Source of the DNA: Citrobacter sp. MGH106
GTDB lineage: Bacteria > Pseudomonadota > Gammaproteobacteria > Enterobacterales > Enterobacteriaceae
DNA length: 64,000 nt
Assembly (NCBI RefSeq): GCF_001037495.1
Contig: NZ_KQ089822.1
Span: 2,467,403 to 2,531,402, forward strand
Direction of reading: 5' to 3'
Shown here piece by piece: positions 35,099 to 44,341 of the stretch (the first letter of the stretch is position 1; every line of letters begins with the position of its first letter). Both the position numbers and the translations under genes were made by a program. The notes under the pieces were generated by a model. It saw only the letters and a program-made list of their open reading frames with translations, was not told the origin of the DNA and made no database searches.

Positions 35099-36115
35099 AT
35101 GCAGAAGAAATCGATTTACGTTGCCTATACCGGCGGTACTATTGGTATGCAGCGCTCAGAACAAGGTTATATTCCGGTCTCCGGCCATCTTCAGCGCCAA
35201 CTGGCATTGATGCCTGAATTCCACCGCCCCGAGATGCCTGATTTCACTATCCACGAATACGTCCCGCTGATGGATTCATCCGATATGACGCCAGAAGACT
35301 GGCAGCATATTGCTGAAGACATTAAAACGCACTACGACGATTACGATGGTTTTGTGATCCTTCATGGCACCGACACCATGGCGTTTACTGCCTCAGCGCT
35401 CTCTTTTATGCTGGAGAATCTGGGTAAACCGGTAATTGTGACAGGGTCACAAATACCGCTGGCAGAGCTTCGTTCTGACGGACAAATCAATTTGCTGAAT
35501 GCGCTATACGTCGCAGCGAATTACCCAATCAACGAAGTTACCCTGTTTTTCAACAATCGACTGTTTCGCGGTAACCGTACAACCAAAGCCCATGCCGACG
35601 GTTTTGACGCCTTCGCCTCACCAAACCTTGCCCCGTTGCTGGAAGCCGGGATCCATATCCGCCGCCTGGGAACGCCACCAGCGCCACACGGGGCAGGCGA
35701 ACTGATTGTTCACCCTATCACCCCGCAGCCGATTGGCGTCGTCACTATTTACCCTGGCATTTCCGCTGACGTGGTGCGCAATTTCCTGCGCCAACCGGTA
35801 AAAGCATTAATTCTTCGCTCCTACGGTGTGGGTAATGCGCCGCAAAATAAAGAGTTCCTGAAAGAGCTTGAAGATGCGAGTTCGCGTGGCATTGTGGTGG
35901 TTAACCTCACCCAGTGTATGTCCGGCAAGGTGAATATGGGCGGTTACGCAACGGGGAATGCGCTGGCGCATGCCGGGGTTATTGGTGGCGCAGATATGAC
36001 CGTTGAAGCAACGCTCACCAAGCTGCATTACTTGCTGAGCCAGGGGCTGGATACGCAGGCCATTCGCACGGCGATGACGCAAAACCTGCGTGGTGAGCTC
36101 ACGCCGGACGAATAG
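35099..36115 (+). CDS. ansA: Cytoplasmic L-asparaginase I AnsA
   Basis: Encodes 338 residues, equal to E. coli. It hydrolyses asparagine to aspartate and ammonia; the type I enzyme has low affinity and no signal peptide. The two catalytic threonine motifs are AYTGGTIGM (Thr14) and LHGTDTMA. The start at 35099 is chosen by alignment; the longer frame from 35045 runs through the terminator. Followed by pncA after 14 bases. Confidence 0.97.
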   Translation: MQKKSIYVAYTGGTIGMQRSEQGYIPVSGHLQRQLALMPEFHRPEMPDFTIHEYVPLMDSSDMTPEDWQHIAEDIKTHYDDYDGFVILHGTDTMAFTASALSFMLENLGKPVIVTGSQIPLAELRSDGQINLLNALYVAANYPINEVTLFFNNRLFRGNRTTKAHADGFDAFASPNLAPLLEAGIHIRRLGTPPAPHGAGELIVHPITPQPIGVVTIYPGISADVVRNFLRQPVKALILRSYGVGNAPQNKEFLKELEDASSRGIVVVNLTQCMSGKVNMGGYATGNALAHAGVIGGADMTVEATLTKLHYLLSQGLDTQAIRTAMTQNLRGELTPDE

Positions 36116-36129
36116 AGGAGTAAACGATA

Positions 36130-36768
36130 ATGGCCAGAGCATTACTGCTGGTTGACTTACAAAACGACTTTTGTGCAGGCGGTGCTCTCGCCGTCCCTGA
36201 GGGAGATAGCACCGTGGATGTCGCCAATCGTCTTATTGACTGGTGTACATCGCGTGGTGACGTGATAGGTGCCAGTCTGGACTGGCACCCGGCAAATCAC
36301 GGTAGTTTTGCCAGCCAGCATCATGTCACGCCCTACAGTCAGGGACAACTTGACGGTCTGCCGCAGACATTCTGGCCGGATCACTGTGTTCAGAATACTG
36401 AGGGTGCAGCCCTGCATCCGTTGCTGAACCAACTCGCAATTAATAAGACCTTTTGTAAGGGCGAGAACCCGCTGGTCGACAGCTACAGCGCGTTTTTTGA
36501 TAACGGCCGTCGACAGGCAACTGCGCTGAATGCGTGGCTACTGGAGAATCGTATTGCTGAACTCATCATCATGGGCCTGGCAACTGATTATTGCGTTAAA
36601 TTTACTGTTCTTGATGCGCTGGATCTTGGCTATACCGTCAACATCATTACTGATGGCTGTCGTGGTGTGAACATTCAGCCGCAAGATAGCGCGCATGCTT
36701 TTATGGAAATGGCGGCAGCGGGTGCAACGCTGTACACGCTGGCAGACTGGGAAGAAACCCAGCGTTAA
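36130..36768 (+). CDS. pncA: Nicotinamidase PncA
   Basis: Encodes 212 residues of the isochorismatase-like fold. PncA deamidates nicotinamide to nicotinate in NAD salvage. The Asp-Lys-Cys triad is visible in LLVDLQNDF (Asp9), CKGENPLVD (Lys) and ATDYCVKF (Cys). Metal ligands lie in DWHPANHGSF. It is the second gene of an ansA-pncA pair with its own GAGGAG ribosome site. Confidence 0.97.
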   Translation: MARALLLVDLQNDFCAGGALAVPEGDSTVDVANRLIDWCTSRGDVIGASLDWHPANHGSFASQHHVTPYSQGQLDGLPQTFWPDHCVQNTEGAALHPLLNQLAINKTFCKGENPLVDSYSAFFDNGRRQATALNAWLLENRIAELIIMGLATDYCVKFTVLDALDLGYTVNIITDGCRGVNIQPQDSAHAFMEMAAAGATLYTLADWEETQR

Positions 36769-36983
36769 ACCATGCCTGGTGGCGGAACTTATGTCGTCAC
36801 CAGGTCCCCTATTAACTTCCCCTCTCGGCCTTCTCTGGTATCCCCGCGAGACCCGACACATCGCTTTCGCCGCTTCGCCAGCATGGCGTGAACAGCTTCG
36901 CATTTTTCCTTTTTTTAAACTGTTAGTCTGCAAGAGCTGTTTTTTTCGCCACCCACTGGCGTGGCGTGTTTGCTTTTTTAAAT

Positions 36984-36995
36984 GTCAAAGAGGAA
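36984..36995 (+). promoter_or_regulatory. Putative ChiX small-RNA target over the chitinase ribosome site
   Basis: GTCAAAGAGGAA includes the Shine-Dalgarno sequence of the chitinase and ends five bases before its ATG. It is the exact complement of UUCCUCUUUGAC in ChiX as I remember that RNA. Nine of the bases (GTCAAAGAG) are also the exact complement of the plus strand at the chb decoy (7288-7296), so the link can be seen within this window. Pairing here would block ribosome binding, as described for chiP. Confidence 0.6.
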
Positions 36996-37000
36996 CACCG

Positions 37001-38254
37001 ATGAAACTATTGCCTTTGTTGGCAGCATTACCCCTGCTTTGTGCAAGCGTTGTTTCCGCAAACTCCCTGATGTCTGTCGGCTACTTTAACGGCGGTGGCG
37101 ATGTTACTGCCGGCCCTGGCGGTGATATCAATAAGCTGGATGTCCGCCAGATAACCCATCTCAACTATTCGTTTGGTCTTGTCTACAACAATGAAAAAGA
37201 CGAAACCAATGACGCCCTGAAAGACGCCAGCAAGCTACACCAGATTTGGCTGTCAGAAAAAGTACAGGCTGATTTGCAAAAAATTCCGGTGCTACGCAAG
37301 CAAAACCCAAACCTTAAAGTTCTGCTTTCTGTTGGGGGTTGGGGGGCGCGCGGATTTTCTGGCGCGGCGGCTACGCAGGAATCCCGCACGGTGTTTATTC
37401 AGTCTGCACAGGCGATTGTTGAGAAATATGGCCTGGATGGCATCGATCTCGACTGGGAATATCCGGTCAACGGCGCATGGGGGCTGGTCGAAAGCCAACC
37501 GGCTGACCGCGATAACTTTACCGCGTTACTGAAAGAGCTACGCGCCACATTTGGCCATAATAAGCTGGTCACTATCGCCGTCGGAGCGAACGCTGAAAGT
37601 CCGAAAAGCTGGGTAGATGTGAAAGCGATTGCCCCGTTGCTCGATTATATCAACCTGATGACCTACGACATGGCTTACGGTACTCAGTACTTCAACTCAA
37701 ACCTGTATGATTCGACCCAGTGGCCAACGGTGGCTGCAGCAGATAAATACAGCGCCGATTTTGTGGTCAATAACTATCTCGCCGCAGGATTAAAACCAGG
37801 TCAGATGAATCTCGGGATTGGCTTCTACGGCCGGGTACCAAAACGCGCCATCGAACCTGGTATTGACTGGAGCAAACCTGATGCCCAGAAAAATCCGGCA
37901 ACCCAACCCTACTTCGAACCACAACACATTGAGTTGTTCAAATCGTTGGGGGTTGATCTGAGCAAAGATACCTATGTGAAGTACAACGATATCGTGGCTA
38001 AGTTAATCAACGATCCACAAAAGCGCTTTAGTCAGCATTGGGATGATGAGGCCAAAGTGCCGTGGTTGTCAGTACAGTCTGCCAACGGTAAAGCACTTTT
38101 CGCCCTCTCTTTTGAAAACCCGCGTTCGGTCGCCATCAAAGCGGACTATATCAAGAGCAAGGGGTTGGGAGGGGCTATGTTCTGGGAGTACGGCGCAGAT
38201 GATAAAAATCAGTTAGCGAAGCAGCTGGCCGAGTCGTTAGGGATTAAACACTGA
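37001..38254 (+). CDS. Secreted chitinase, glycoside hydrolase family 18
   Basis: Encodes 417 residues: signal peptide (MKLLPLLAALPLLCASVVSA), then a GH18 barrel. The catalytic motif DGIDLDWEY (DxxDxDxE, Glu as acid) is intact, as are VLLSVGGWG (strand 3), INLMTYDMAYG (strand 6) and GAMFWEYG (strand 8). No separate chitin-binding domain is seen. It should hydrolyse exported or external chitin to chitobiose, feeding the chb system of this window. The start at 37001 follows AAAGAGGAA; an open frame extends upstream to 36695 but runs through pncA. E. coli K-12 has ydjE-L genes at this place instead. Confidence 0.92.
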   Translation: MKLLPLLAALPLLCASVVSANSLMSVGYFNGGGDVTAGPGGDINKLDVRQITHLNYSFGLVYNNEKDETNDALKDASKLHQIWLSEKVQADLQKIPVLRKQNPNLKVLLSVGGWGARGFSGAAATQESRTVFIQSAQAIVEKYGLDGIDLDWEYPVNGAWGLVESQPADRDNFTALLKELRATFGHNKLVTIAVGANAESPKSWVDVKAIAPLLDYINLMTYDMAYGTQYFNSNLYDSTQWPTVAAADKYSADFVVNNYLAAGLKPGQMNLGIGFYGRVPKRAIEPGIDWSKPDAQKNPATQPYFEPQHIELFKSLGVDLSKDTYVKYNDIVAKLINDPQKRFSQHWDDEAKVPWLSVQSANGKALFALSFENPRSVAIKADYIKSKGLGGAMFWEYGADDKNQLAKQLAESLGIKH

Positions 38255-38297
38255 TCCCAACGCCTGGCACAATAGGTTATGATTATCATAATCCGCT

Positions 38298-38325
38298 GCA
38301 CCAGGCTGCTCTGGTGCGGCTTTTT
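38298..38325 (+). terminator. Terminator after the chitinase
   Basis: GCACCAG (38298-38304), 6-base loop, CTGGTGC (38311-38317), then GGC and five T (38321-38325). Confidence 0.85.
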
Positions 38326-38351
38326 ATTTTCTACAGGAGGCATGAAGCGTT

Positions 38352-38696
38352 ATGGCTTTTATCCCTAAAAATTATGCCCGTCTGGAAGTCGGATACCGGG
38401 AAAAGGCACTTAAACTCTTCCCCTGGGTTTGCGGACGCTGTTCCCGTGAGTTTGTCTATTCCAACCTGCGTGAATTGACAGTGCACCATATCGATCACGA
38501 TCACTCCAATAACCCGGAAGATGGTAGCAACTGGGAAATGTTGTGCCTGTATTGTCACGATCACGAGCATTCCAAATATACGGAAGCGGACCAGTATGGT
38601 TCAACGGTGGTTGCCGGAGAAGATGCGCAGAAGGCTGTCGGCGAAGCGAAATATAACCCGTTTGCCGATCTTAAAGCGATGATGAACAAGAAATAA
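38352..38696 (+). CDS. yajD: HNH-type nuclease domain protein YajD
   Basis: Encodes 114 residues nearly identical to E. coli YajD. The HNH fold is shown by two zinc cysteine pairs (Cys27-x2-Cys30 and CLYC) and the LTVHHIDHDHSNNP core. The substrate and role are unknown. In E. coli the gene lies far away near tsx; here it stands beside the chitinase in an accessory block between pncA and yeaC. AGGAGG precedes the ATG at a longer than usual distance. Confidence 0.93.
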   Translation: MAFIPKNYARLEVGYREKALKLFPWVCGRCSREFVYSNLRELTVHHIDHDHSNNPEDGSNWEMLCLYCHDHEHSKYTEADQYGSTVVAGEDAQKAVGEAKYNPFADLKAMMNKK

Positions 38697-38705
38697 CAAA
38701 TACAG

Positions 38706-38735
38706 CAGGCCCGGCGTGATGTGCTACCGGGCCTG
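38706..38735. terminator. Bidirectional hairpin between yajD and yeaC
   Basis: Perfect 9-bp inverted repeat CAGGCCCGG (38706-38714) and CCGGGCCTG (38727-38735) between the two convergent stop codons. No T run, so termination efficiency is uncertain. Confidence 0.6.
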
Positions 38736-38739
38736 TGAC

Positions 38740-39015
38740 TCAGGATTTGAACGTCGCAATGGGCTCTGGCGTAATACCAAACTCAACTTTCAGCTGTTGC
38801 TTACTCTTCATCACCATCTCACCCTTCGTGTCGATAGTCATATGTTGCGCATCAACATTGTGGCGTGCCTGCCATAGCATCACCAACTGCAAACTGTTCT
38901 CTTTTTGTTCTGCCGTCAGCGCGACGCCATCCGGCCATTTTCCCAGCTCAACGGCAGTAGATAAGCGCTGATACACTTCCGGCGTCATGCTGTTGATCAT
39001 CTCATCAAGATTCAT
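38740..39015 (-). CDS. yeaC: YeaC, DUF1315 protein
   Basis: Encodes 91 residues, a small cytoplasmic protein matching E. coli YeaC (DUF1315). The conserved core is TPEVYQRLSTAVELGKWPDG. No function is known. Follows msrB in the same direction by 41 bases, so the two are likely one transcript. Confidence 0.92.
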   Translation of the reverse strand: MNLDEMINSMTPEVYQRLSTAVELGKWPDGVALTAEQKENSLQLVMLWQARHNVDAQHMTIDTKGEMVMKSKQQLKVEFGITPEPIATFKS

Positions 39016-39056
39016 GTTAAATCCATTCCCGTAGAATAATTTGCTGAATCGTTTCC

Positions 39057-39470
39057 TCAGCCTTTGATTTGTTCACCATTTTCATCATCGGTGAAGTTCA
39101 AAGACGCCGAATTTACGCAGTAACGTTCCCCGGTAGGTTTTGGACCATCAGGGAAGACATGTCCGAGGTGTGCATCACAGTTTCCGCAGCGGATTTCGAT
39201 GCGCTGCATACCGTGTGACGTATCTTTTATGTAACGAATGGCCTCTTCGCTAACAGGCTCGTAAAAACTGGGCCAACCGCAGCCGGAATCGTATTTAGTA
39301 TCTGAACGAAACAGCGGTTTGTCGCAGATCAGGCAATGGTAGACGCCATCACGCTTATTGTGCAGCAAACGCCCGGTAAATGGCGGTTCTGTCCCATGAT
39401 TTTGCGTCACGTAGAACTGCATTTCGGACAAATTTTTTTTCAGTTCTTCTGGAGAAGGTTGATTAGCCAT
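39057..39470 (-). CDS. msrB: Methionine-R-sulfoxide reductase MsrB
   Basis: Encodes 137 residues, as in E. coli. Reduces the R form of methionine sulfoxide. The zinc ligands are Cys46/Cys49 (CLIC) and Cys95/Cys98 (CGNC); the catalytic Cys118 is in [11 protein letters not shown]. This family too has selenocysteine members elsewhere, but here the codon is for Cys. The start at 39470 is by alignment. Divergent from gapA. Confidence 0.96.
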   Translation of the reverse strand: MANQPSPEELKKNLSEMQFYVTQNHGTEPPFTGRLLHNKRDGVYHCLICDKPLFRSDTKYDSGCGWPSFYEPVSEEAIRYIKDTSHGMQRIEIRCGNCDAHLGHVFPDGPKPTGERYCVNSASLNFTDDENGEQIKG

Positions 39471-40807
<1,337 letters not shown>

Positions 40808-40832
40808 GTTGAGATGAGACAGTAATCTGTAA

Positions 40833-40858
40833 GAGCGACTCAGGTCGCTCTTTTTTTT
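40833..40858 (+). terminator. gapA terminator
   Basis: GAGCGAC (40833-40839), 4-base loop, GTCGCTC (40844-40850), then eight T. Confidence 0.93.
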
Positions 40859-40869
40859 GCCTGAAGATA

Positions 40870-41060
40870 TACCCGCCATACTTCAACTTGCAGGTGTGTT
40901 GGCTACGTTATCTCCCCCTGTTCGCTTACAACAGTAAGCTCATCGGGATGAATCAGGGGCATTCATGTCCTGGCCGAAGGTTGCCTTCGGTTGTTCAAAT
41001 TCGTTCCTGACGAATTTGTCGTTCACTTGCCACTTCCTGTAATTCGAATTATTCAGGGTA
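40870..41060. repeat. Intergenic repeat element, long copy, between gapA and yeaD
   Basis: About 191 bases bounded by imperfect terminal inverted repeats (TACCCGCCATACTTCAAC at the left; the right end is the near complement reading TAATTCGAATTATTCAGGGTA). Inside are GCTTAC-aaca-GTAAGC (40924-40939) and AAGGTTGCCTTCGG and AAATTCG...CGAATTT hairpins. It belongs to the same family as 8306-8412, in the opposite orientation. Resembles the enterobacterial RSA-type intergenic repeat. Confidence 0.7.
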
Positions 41061-41075
41061 AAAAAGGATTGCGTA

Positions 41076-41960
41076 ATGATTAATAAAATTTTTGCACTTC
41101 CGGTAATCGAGCAAATTACCCCTGTCCTCTCTCGTCGCCAGCTTGATGATCTTGAAATCATTGTTGTCGATCACCCGCAGGTTAAAGCCTCTTTCGCGCT
41201 GCAGGGCGCTCATCTCCTCTCCTGGAAACCAAACGGCGAAGAAGAAGTCCTCTGGCTCAGCAACAACACACCGTTTAAGACGGGCGTCGCATTGCGTGGC
41301 GGTGTTCCAATTTGCTGGCCGTGGTTCGGTCCGGCTGCCCAGCAGGGTCTACCTTCTCACGGCTTTGCCCGTAACCTGCCCTGGACGCTGAAAGCGCACA
41401 ATGAAGATGACAACGGCGCTGTTCTGACATTTGAATTGCAAGGCAATGCTGAAACGCGTCAGCTTTGGCCGCATGAGTTTACGCTGTTAGCACGCTTCAA
41501 AGTGGGTAAAACCTGTGAGATCGAGCTGGAAGCCCATGGTGAGTTTGAAACCACTTCTGCACTCCACACCTACTTTAATGTAGGAGATATCGCAGCGGTG
41601 AAAGTAAGTGGCCTTGGCGACCGCCTGATCGATAAAGTTAACGATGCAAAAGAAGATGTACTGGCTGATGGTATCCAGACGTTCCCGGACCGTACCGATC
41701 GTGTGTATCTGAACCCGGAAGCATGCAGCGTCATTCACGATGATTCACTGAACCGCAATATCGACGTTGTGCATCACCACCATCTGAATGTAGTCGGCTG
41801 GAACCCAGGCCCGGCGCTGTCTGTCAGCATGGGAGATATGCCGGATGATGGTTACAAAACGTTTGTTTGCGTAGAAACTGCTTATGCCACCGAAACGCAG
41901 AAAACAACGGCAGAGAAACCTTCTCGTCTGGCACAAACTATTCGTGTTGCTAAACGATAA
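41076..41960 (+). CDS. yeaD: Hexose-6-phosphate mutarotase YeaD
   Basis: Encodes 294 residues, as in E. coli. An aldose-1-epimerase-like enzyme that interconverts alpha and beta glucose-6-phosphate. The conserved active-site parts are GGVPICWPWFGP and HGFARNLPW (His), with the Glu in the C-terminal FVCVETAY. In the same direction as gapA but behind its terminator and a repeat, so it likely has its own promoter or weak read-through. Confidence 0.95.
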   Translation: MINKIFALPVIEQITPVLSRRQLDDLEIIVVDHPQVKASFALQGAHLLSWKPNGEEEVLWLSNNTPFKTGVALRGGVPICWPWFGPAAQQGLPSHGFARNLPWTLKAHNEDDNGAVLTFELQGNAETRQLWPHEFTLLARFKVGKTCEIELEAHGEFETTSALHTYFNVGDIAAVKVSGLGDRLIDKVNDAKEDVLADGIQTFPDRTDRVYLNPEACSVIHDDSLNRNIDVVHHHHLNVVGWNPGPALSVSMGDMPDDGYKTFVCVETAYATETQKTTAEKPSRLAQTIRVAKR

Positions 41961-41972
41961 GCGATAATTAAT

Positions 41973-42014
41973 ACCGGATGATTGACCGAAAAAGTGTGCG
42001 GACAACCATCCGGT
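41973..42014. repeat. Inverted repeat between yeaD and yeaE
   Basis: Perfect 8-bp arms ACCGGATG (41973-41980) and CATCCGGT (42007-42014) around a 26-base loop, between convergent stop codons. REP-like; no T run. Confidence 0.55.
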
Positions 42015-42018
42015 AAAA

Positions 42019-42876
42019 TCAGGCCATATCCAACGCAGTTTTACCTTTCGGGGCAGGATATGCCTTATCCAGCAATTTCAGCTCGTCGGCGGATAGCGTA
42101 ATCGCGAGCGCGGCTGCATTCTGCTCCACATGTGCCACGTTTGCCGCTTTTGGAATCGCCACTACCCCCTGATGACGAATAACCCACGCCAGCAAAATCT
42201 GAGCGGCGCTGACATTGCGAGCTCTCGCGATATCGTTAACCACGGTGTTCGTGAGCACATCACTGCGTAAACGCCCTGCCTGGGCCAGCGGGCTGTAGGC
42301 CATGACCGGCATCTGCTGTTGCTGACACCAGGGGAGTAAATCATATTCAATACCCCGCGATGCCACATGATACAGCACCTGATTAGTGGCACACTGTTGC
42401 CCACCCGTAACCTGCCATAACGCCTGCATGTCATCGTAATCTAGATTAGAGACTCCCCAGCGACGGATTTTCCCCTGCGCAATCAATGTTTCCATTGCAC
42501 TCACGGTCTCTTCAAATGAGTAATCCCCCATCCAGTGCAATAAATAGAGATCCAGATAGTCAGTGTTCAGCCGACGCAGACTCCCTTCACAGGCCGCAAT
42601 CATTTTTTGGCCGCCCGCATTCCATGGGTAAACTTTTGACACTAAAAACGCATGTTCGCGTCGCCCCGTCAATGCCTCGCCAACGATTTCTTCCGCTGCA
42701 CCATCAGCGTACATTTCGGCCGTATCAATAAGCTGTAAACCAAGATCCAGCCCTGCCCGCAGCGCATTTACTTCATCACGACGGCGGCTGGCATTCTCGC
42801 CCATATACCATGTACCCTGCCCGATAGCTGGAAGCGCAATCTGCTGAGCAAAAATCACCTGCTTGTTTGTCATCAC
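42019..42876 (-). CDS. yeaE: Aldo-keto reductase YeaE
   Basis: Encodes 285 residues of the AKR family; E. coli YeaE reduces methylglyoxal with NADPH. The catalytic tetrad regions are DTAEMYADG (Asp and Tyr), SKVYPWNAGG (Lys) and YLLHWMGD (His). Full length compared with E. coli (284). Confidence 0.95.
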   Translation of the reverse strand: MMTNKQVIFAQQIALPAIGQGTWYMGENASRRRDEVNALRAGLDLGLQLIDTAEMYADGAAEEIVGEALTGRREHAFLVSKVYPWNAGGQKMIAACEGSLRRLNTDYLDLYLLHWMGDYSFEETVSAMETLIAQGKIRRWGVSNLDYDDMQALWQVTGGQQCATNQVLYHVASRGIEYDLLPWCQQQQMPVMAYSPLAQAGRLRSDVLTNTVVNDIARARNVSAAQILLAWVIRHQGVVAIPKAANVAHVEQNAAALAITLSADELKLLDKAYPAPKGKTALDMA

Positions 42877-43104
42877 ACCCTCCTGTGTTTATGCACCACA
42901 GTAAAGCAAAACAACGCGGGTGTGTCCTGTAATGGTGCACAAATTGCACCATCATAGTTTGGACTGATTTTTACGCGGATCATGAGTGACAAGATGTCTG
43001 CAGCCAGATACAGAATATGCGTTAATAGTGTGATTCACGCGCAGTGAATAAAAGACAACTTTCCTCGTTTAAAAATAAGTATCGAAGCTTACCCATGGTG
43101 ATAA

Positions 43105-43131
43105 AACAAAAAGCCCGCATTTCTGCGGGCT
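43105..43131 (-). terminator. mipA terminator
   Basis: On the minus strand: GCCCGC (43125-43130), 6-base loop, GCGGGC (43113-43118), then a T run (43106-43112). Confidence 0.9.
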
Positions 43132-43164
43132 TCCATGTAATCATCTGTTCTTCATTTAGTGAAA

Positions 43165-43908
43165 TCAGAATTTATAAGTAATACCGGTTGAGATCAGACC
43201 CGTCCAGGATTTGTCCACCATCGGGCTGTCGGTAATTTCATCAGACAGACGGGTATAACGCGCAGTGGCGTACATGCTCCAGTCGCCAAGGAAATTGTAG
43301 TTTGCGCTTAATTCAAGGTACGGGTTCCAGCTGCTGTTAGGATCGTAGCTGCGCAAACCACTGCGGGAAGATTCGTGACGCGATACACCGTAGTAGTAAT
43401 CGTTCTGGTTTTCGCTGTTCCACTCAACACCAATACCTGGTGTCAGCGTCAGACCACCTTTGGTGTAACGGTACAACCACGCCAGATCCCATACGATACC
43501 ATTACTGTTGTCCAGCGTGTCTCCCGCCAGGCTGGTGCGCAGGAAACCATATTGCGTATTGTGAACGTAAGACAGACCAGCCATCATGGTGCTCTTACGC
43601 TTATCAAGGCTGCGCAGGCGGCTGTCATCGCTGTCGCCCGGCTTAAAGTACATTGGCGACCAGTACGCCATGACTGATAATTTATCTGTGTTGTCATTCC
43701 ATAGGTAGTAGCCACCGCCCAGACCACGGAACCAGAAGTTCTCGCTTTCGTAGGTCACGACAGGAACGGGATAAACGTCAGTATCATAATCTTTGTAGGG
43801 GTGTTCAACCACACCAACGCCTGCGCCCAGCGTCAGGTTGCTTTCTGCTTGCGCAACAGAGGAAGTGGCGATAAGCACGCCAAGTGCCAGAAGTTTGAGT
43901 TTGGTCAC
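43165..43908 (-). CDS. mipA: MltA-interacting outer membrane protein MipA
   Basis: Encodes 247 residues with a signal peptide (MTKLKLLALGVLIATSSVAQA). MipA is an OmpV-type beta-barrel outer membrane protein that in E. coli bridges the lytic transglycosylase MltA and PBP1B. The C-terminus ends in ISTGITYKF, an outer-membrane Phe terminus. I take the GTG at 43908 as start because E. coli MipA begins there and AAGGA lies upstream; a TTG at 43929 is the alternative. Confidence 0.95.
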   Translation of the reverse strand: MTKLKLLALGVLIATSSVAQAESNLTLGAGVGVVEHPYKDYDTDVYPVPVVTYESENFWFRGLGGGYYLWNDNTDKLSVMAYWSPMYFKPGDSDDSRLRSLDKRKSTMMAGLSYVHNTQYGFLRTSLAGDTLDNSNGIVWDLAWLYRYTKGGLTLTPGIGVEWNSENQNDYYYGVSRHESSRSGLRSYDPNSSWNPYLELSANYNFLGDWSMYATARYTRLSDEITDSPMVDKSWTGLISTGITYKF

Positions 43909-44222
43909 AATCCATAATTCCTTATTCAAATGTATAGCAACAGAAGTGTAACCGTCATTACGTTACAGCCCAACTATTTTACGTATTAGCCACGTAATGT
44001 AACCCCCTAATTTCTCTGCGAGTGATGACATTTTGCTTGCAGAACGATGAATACCGCATGAATCCAACCCTATTTCTTTACATAAGATGTGCTTTTTTTG
44101 CTGATGAGTTATTGATATGCCATTGAAATTCGTTTGCGCACACAGGCAAGTTTTGCAAATGCCATCTACGCTTAATTTTAGAAGGTGTATCACCGAATAC
44201 GTTGATCTCCTGACCACCAAAA
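43909..44222. other. Long non-coding gap between mipA and yeaG
   Basis: About 310 bases upstream of the yeaG sigma-54 promoter. An 85-codon minus-strand frame (43963-44220) exists but shows no family resemblance or ribosome site. The stretch probably holds activator sites for yeaG (GGTG-tat-CACC near 44180 is a small palindrome) and the mipA promoter. Confidence 0.4.
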
Positions 44223-44239
44223 TGGCATGAGAGTTGCTT
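44223..44239 (+). promoter_or_regulatory. Sigma-54 promoter of yeaGH
   Basis: TGGCATGAGAGTTGCTT has GG at 44224-44225 and GC at 44236-44237, exactly ten bases apart, with the TTGC form of the -12 box. The predicted start point is near 44249, about 93 bases before the yeaG ATG. In E. coli yeaG is induced by nitrogen starvation through NtrC. Confidence 0.85.
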
Positions 44240-44341
44240 ATTTCTTCAGCAGCGACGTCGTTCAGTTTACCTCTTCAGGGGCCTCTACTATTCATATGAA
44301 CGGCTCTTAACATGTGCTAAAAAACGAAAGGACGGCATACC

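Noticed and set aside
36775..36804. Terminator after pncA
   Set aside because: CCTGGTG/CACCAGG can pair across a 16-base loop, but no T run follows; left unannotated.
36695..37000. Long N-terminal extension of the chitinase frame
   Set aside because: It runs through the end of pncA in another frame and past the spacer; the ATG at 37001 starts a clear signal peptide with a good ribosome site.
43963..44220. 85-codon minus-strand frame between mipA and yeaG
   Set aside because: No ribosome site, no recognisable family, cysteine-rich composition of random kind, and it overlaps likely yeaG activator sites.
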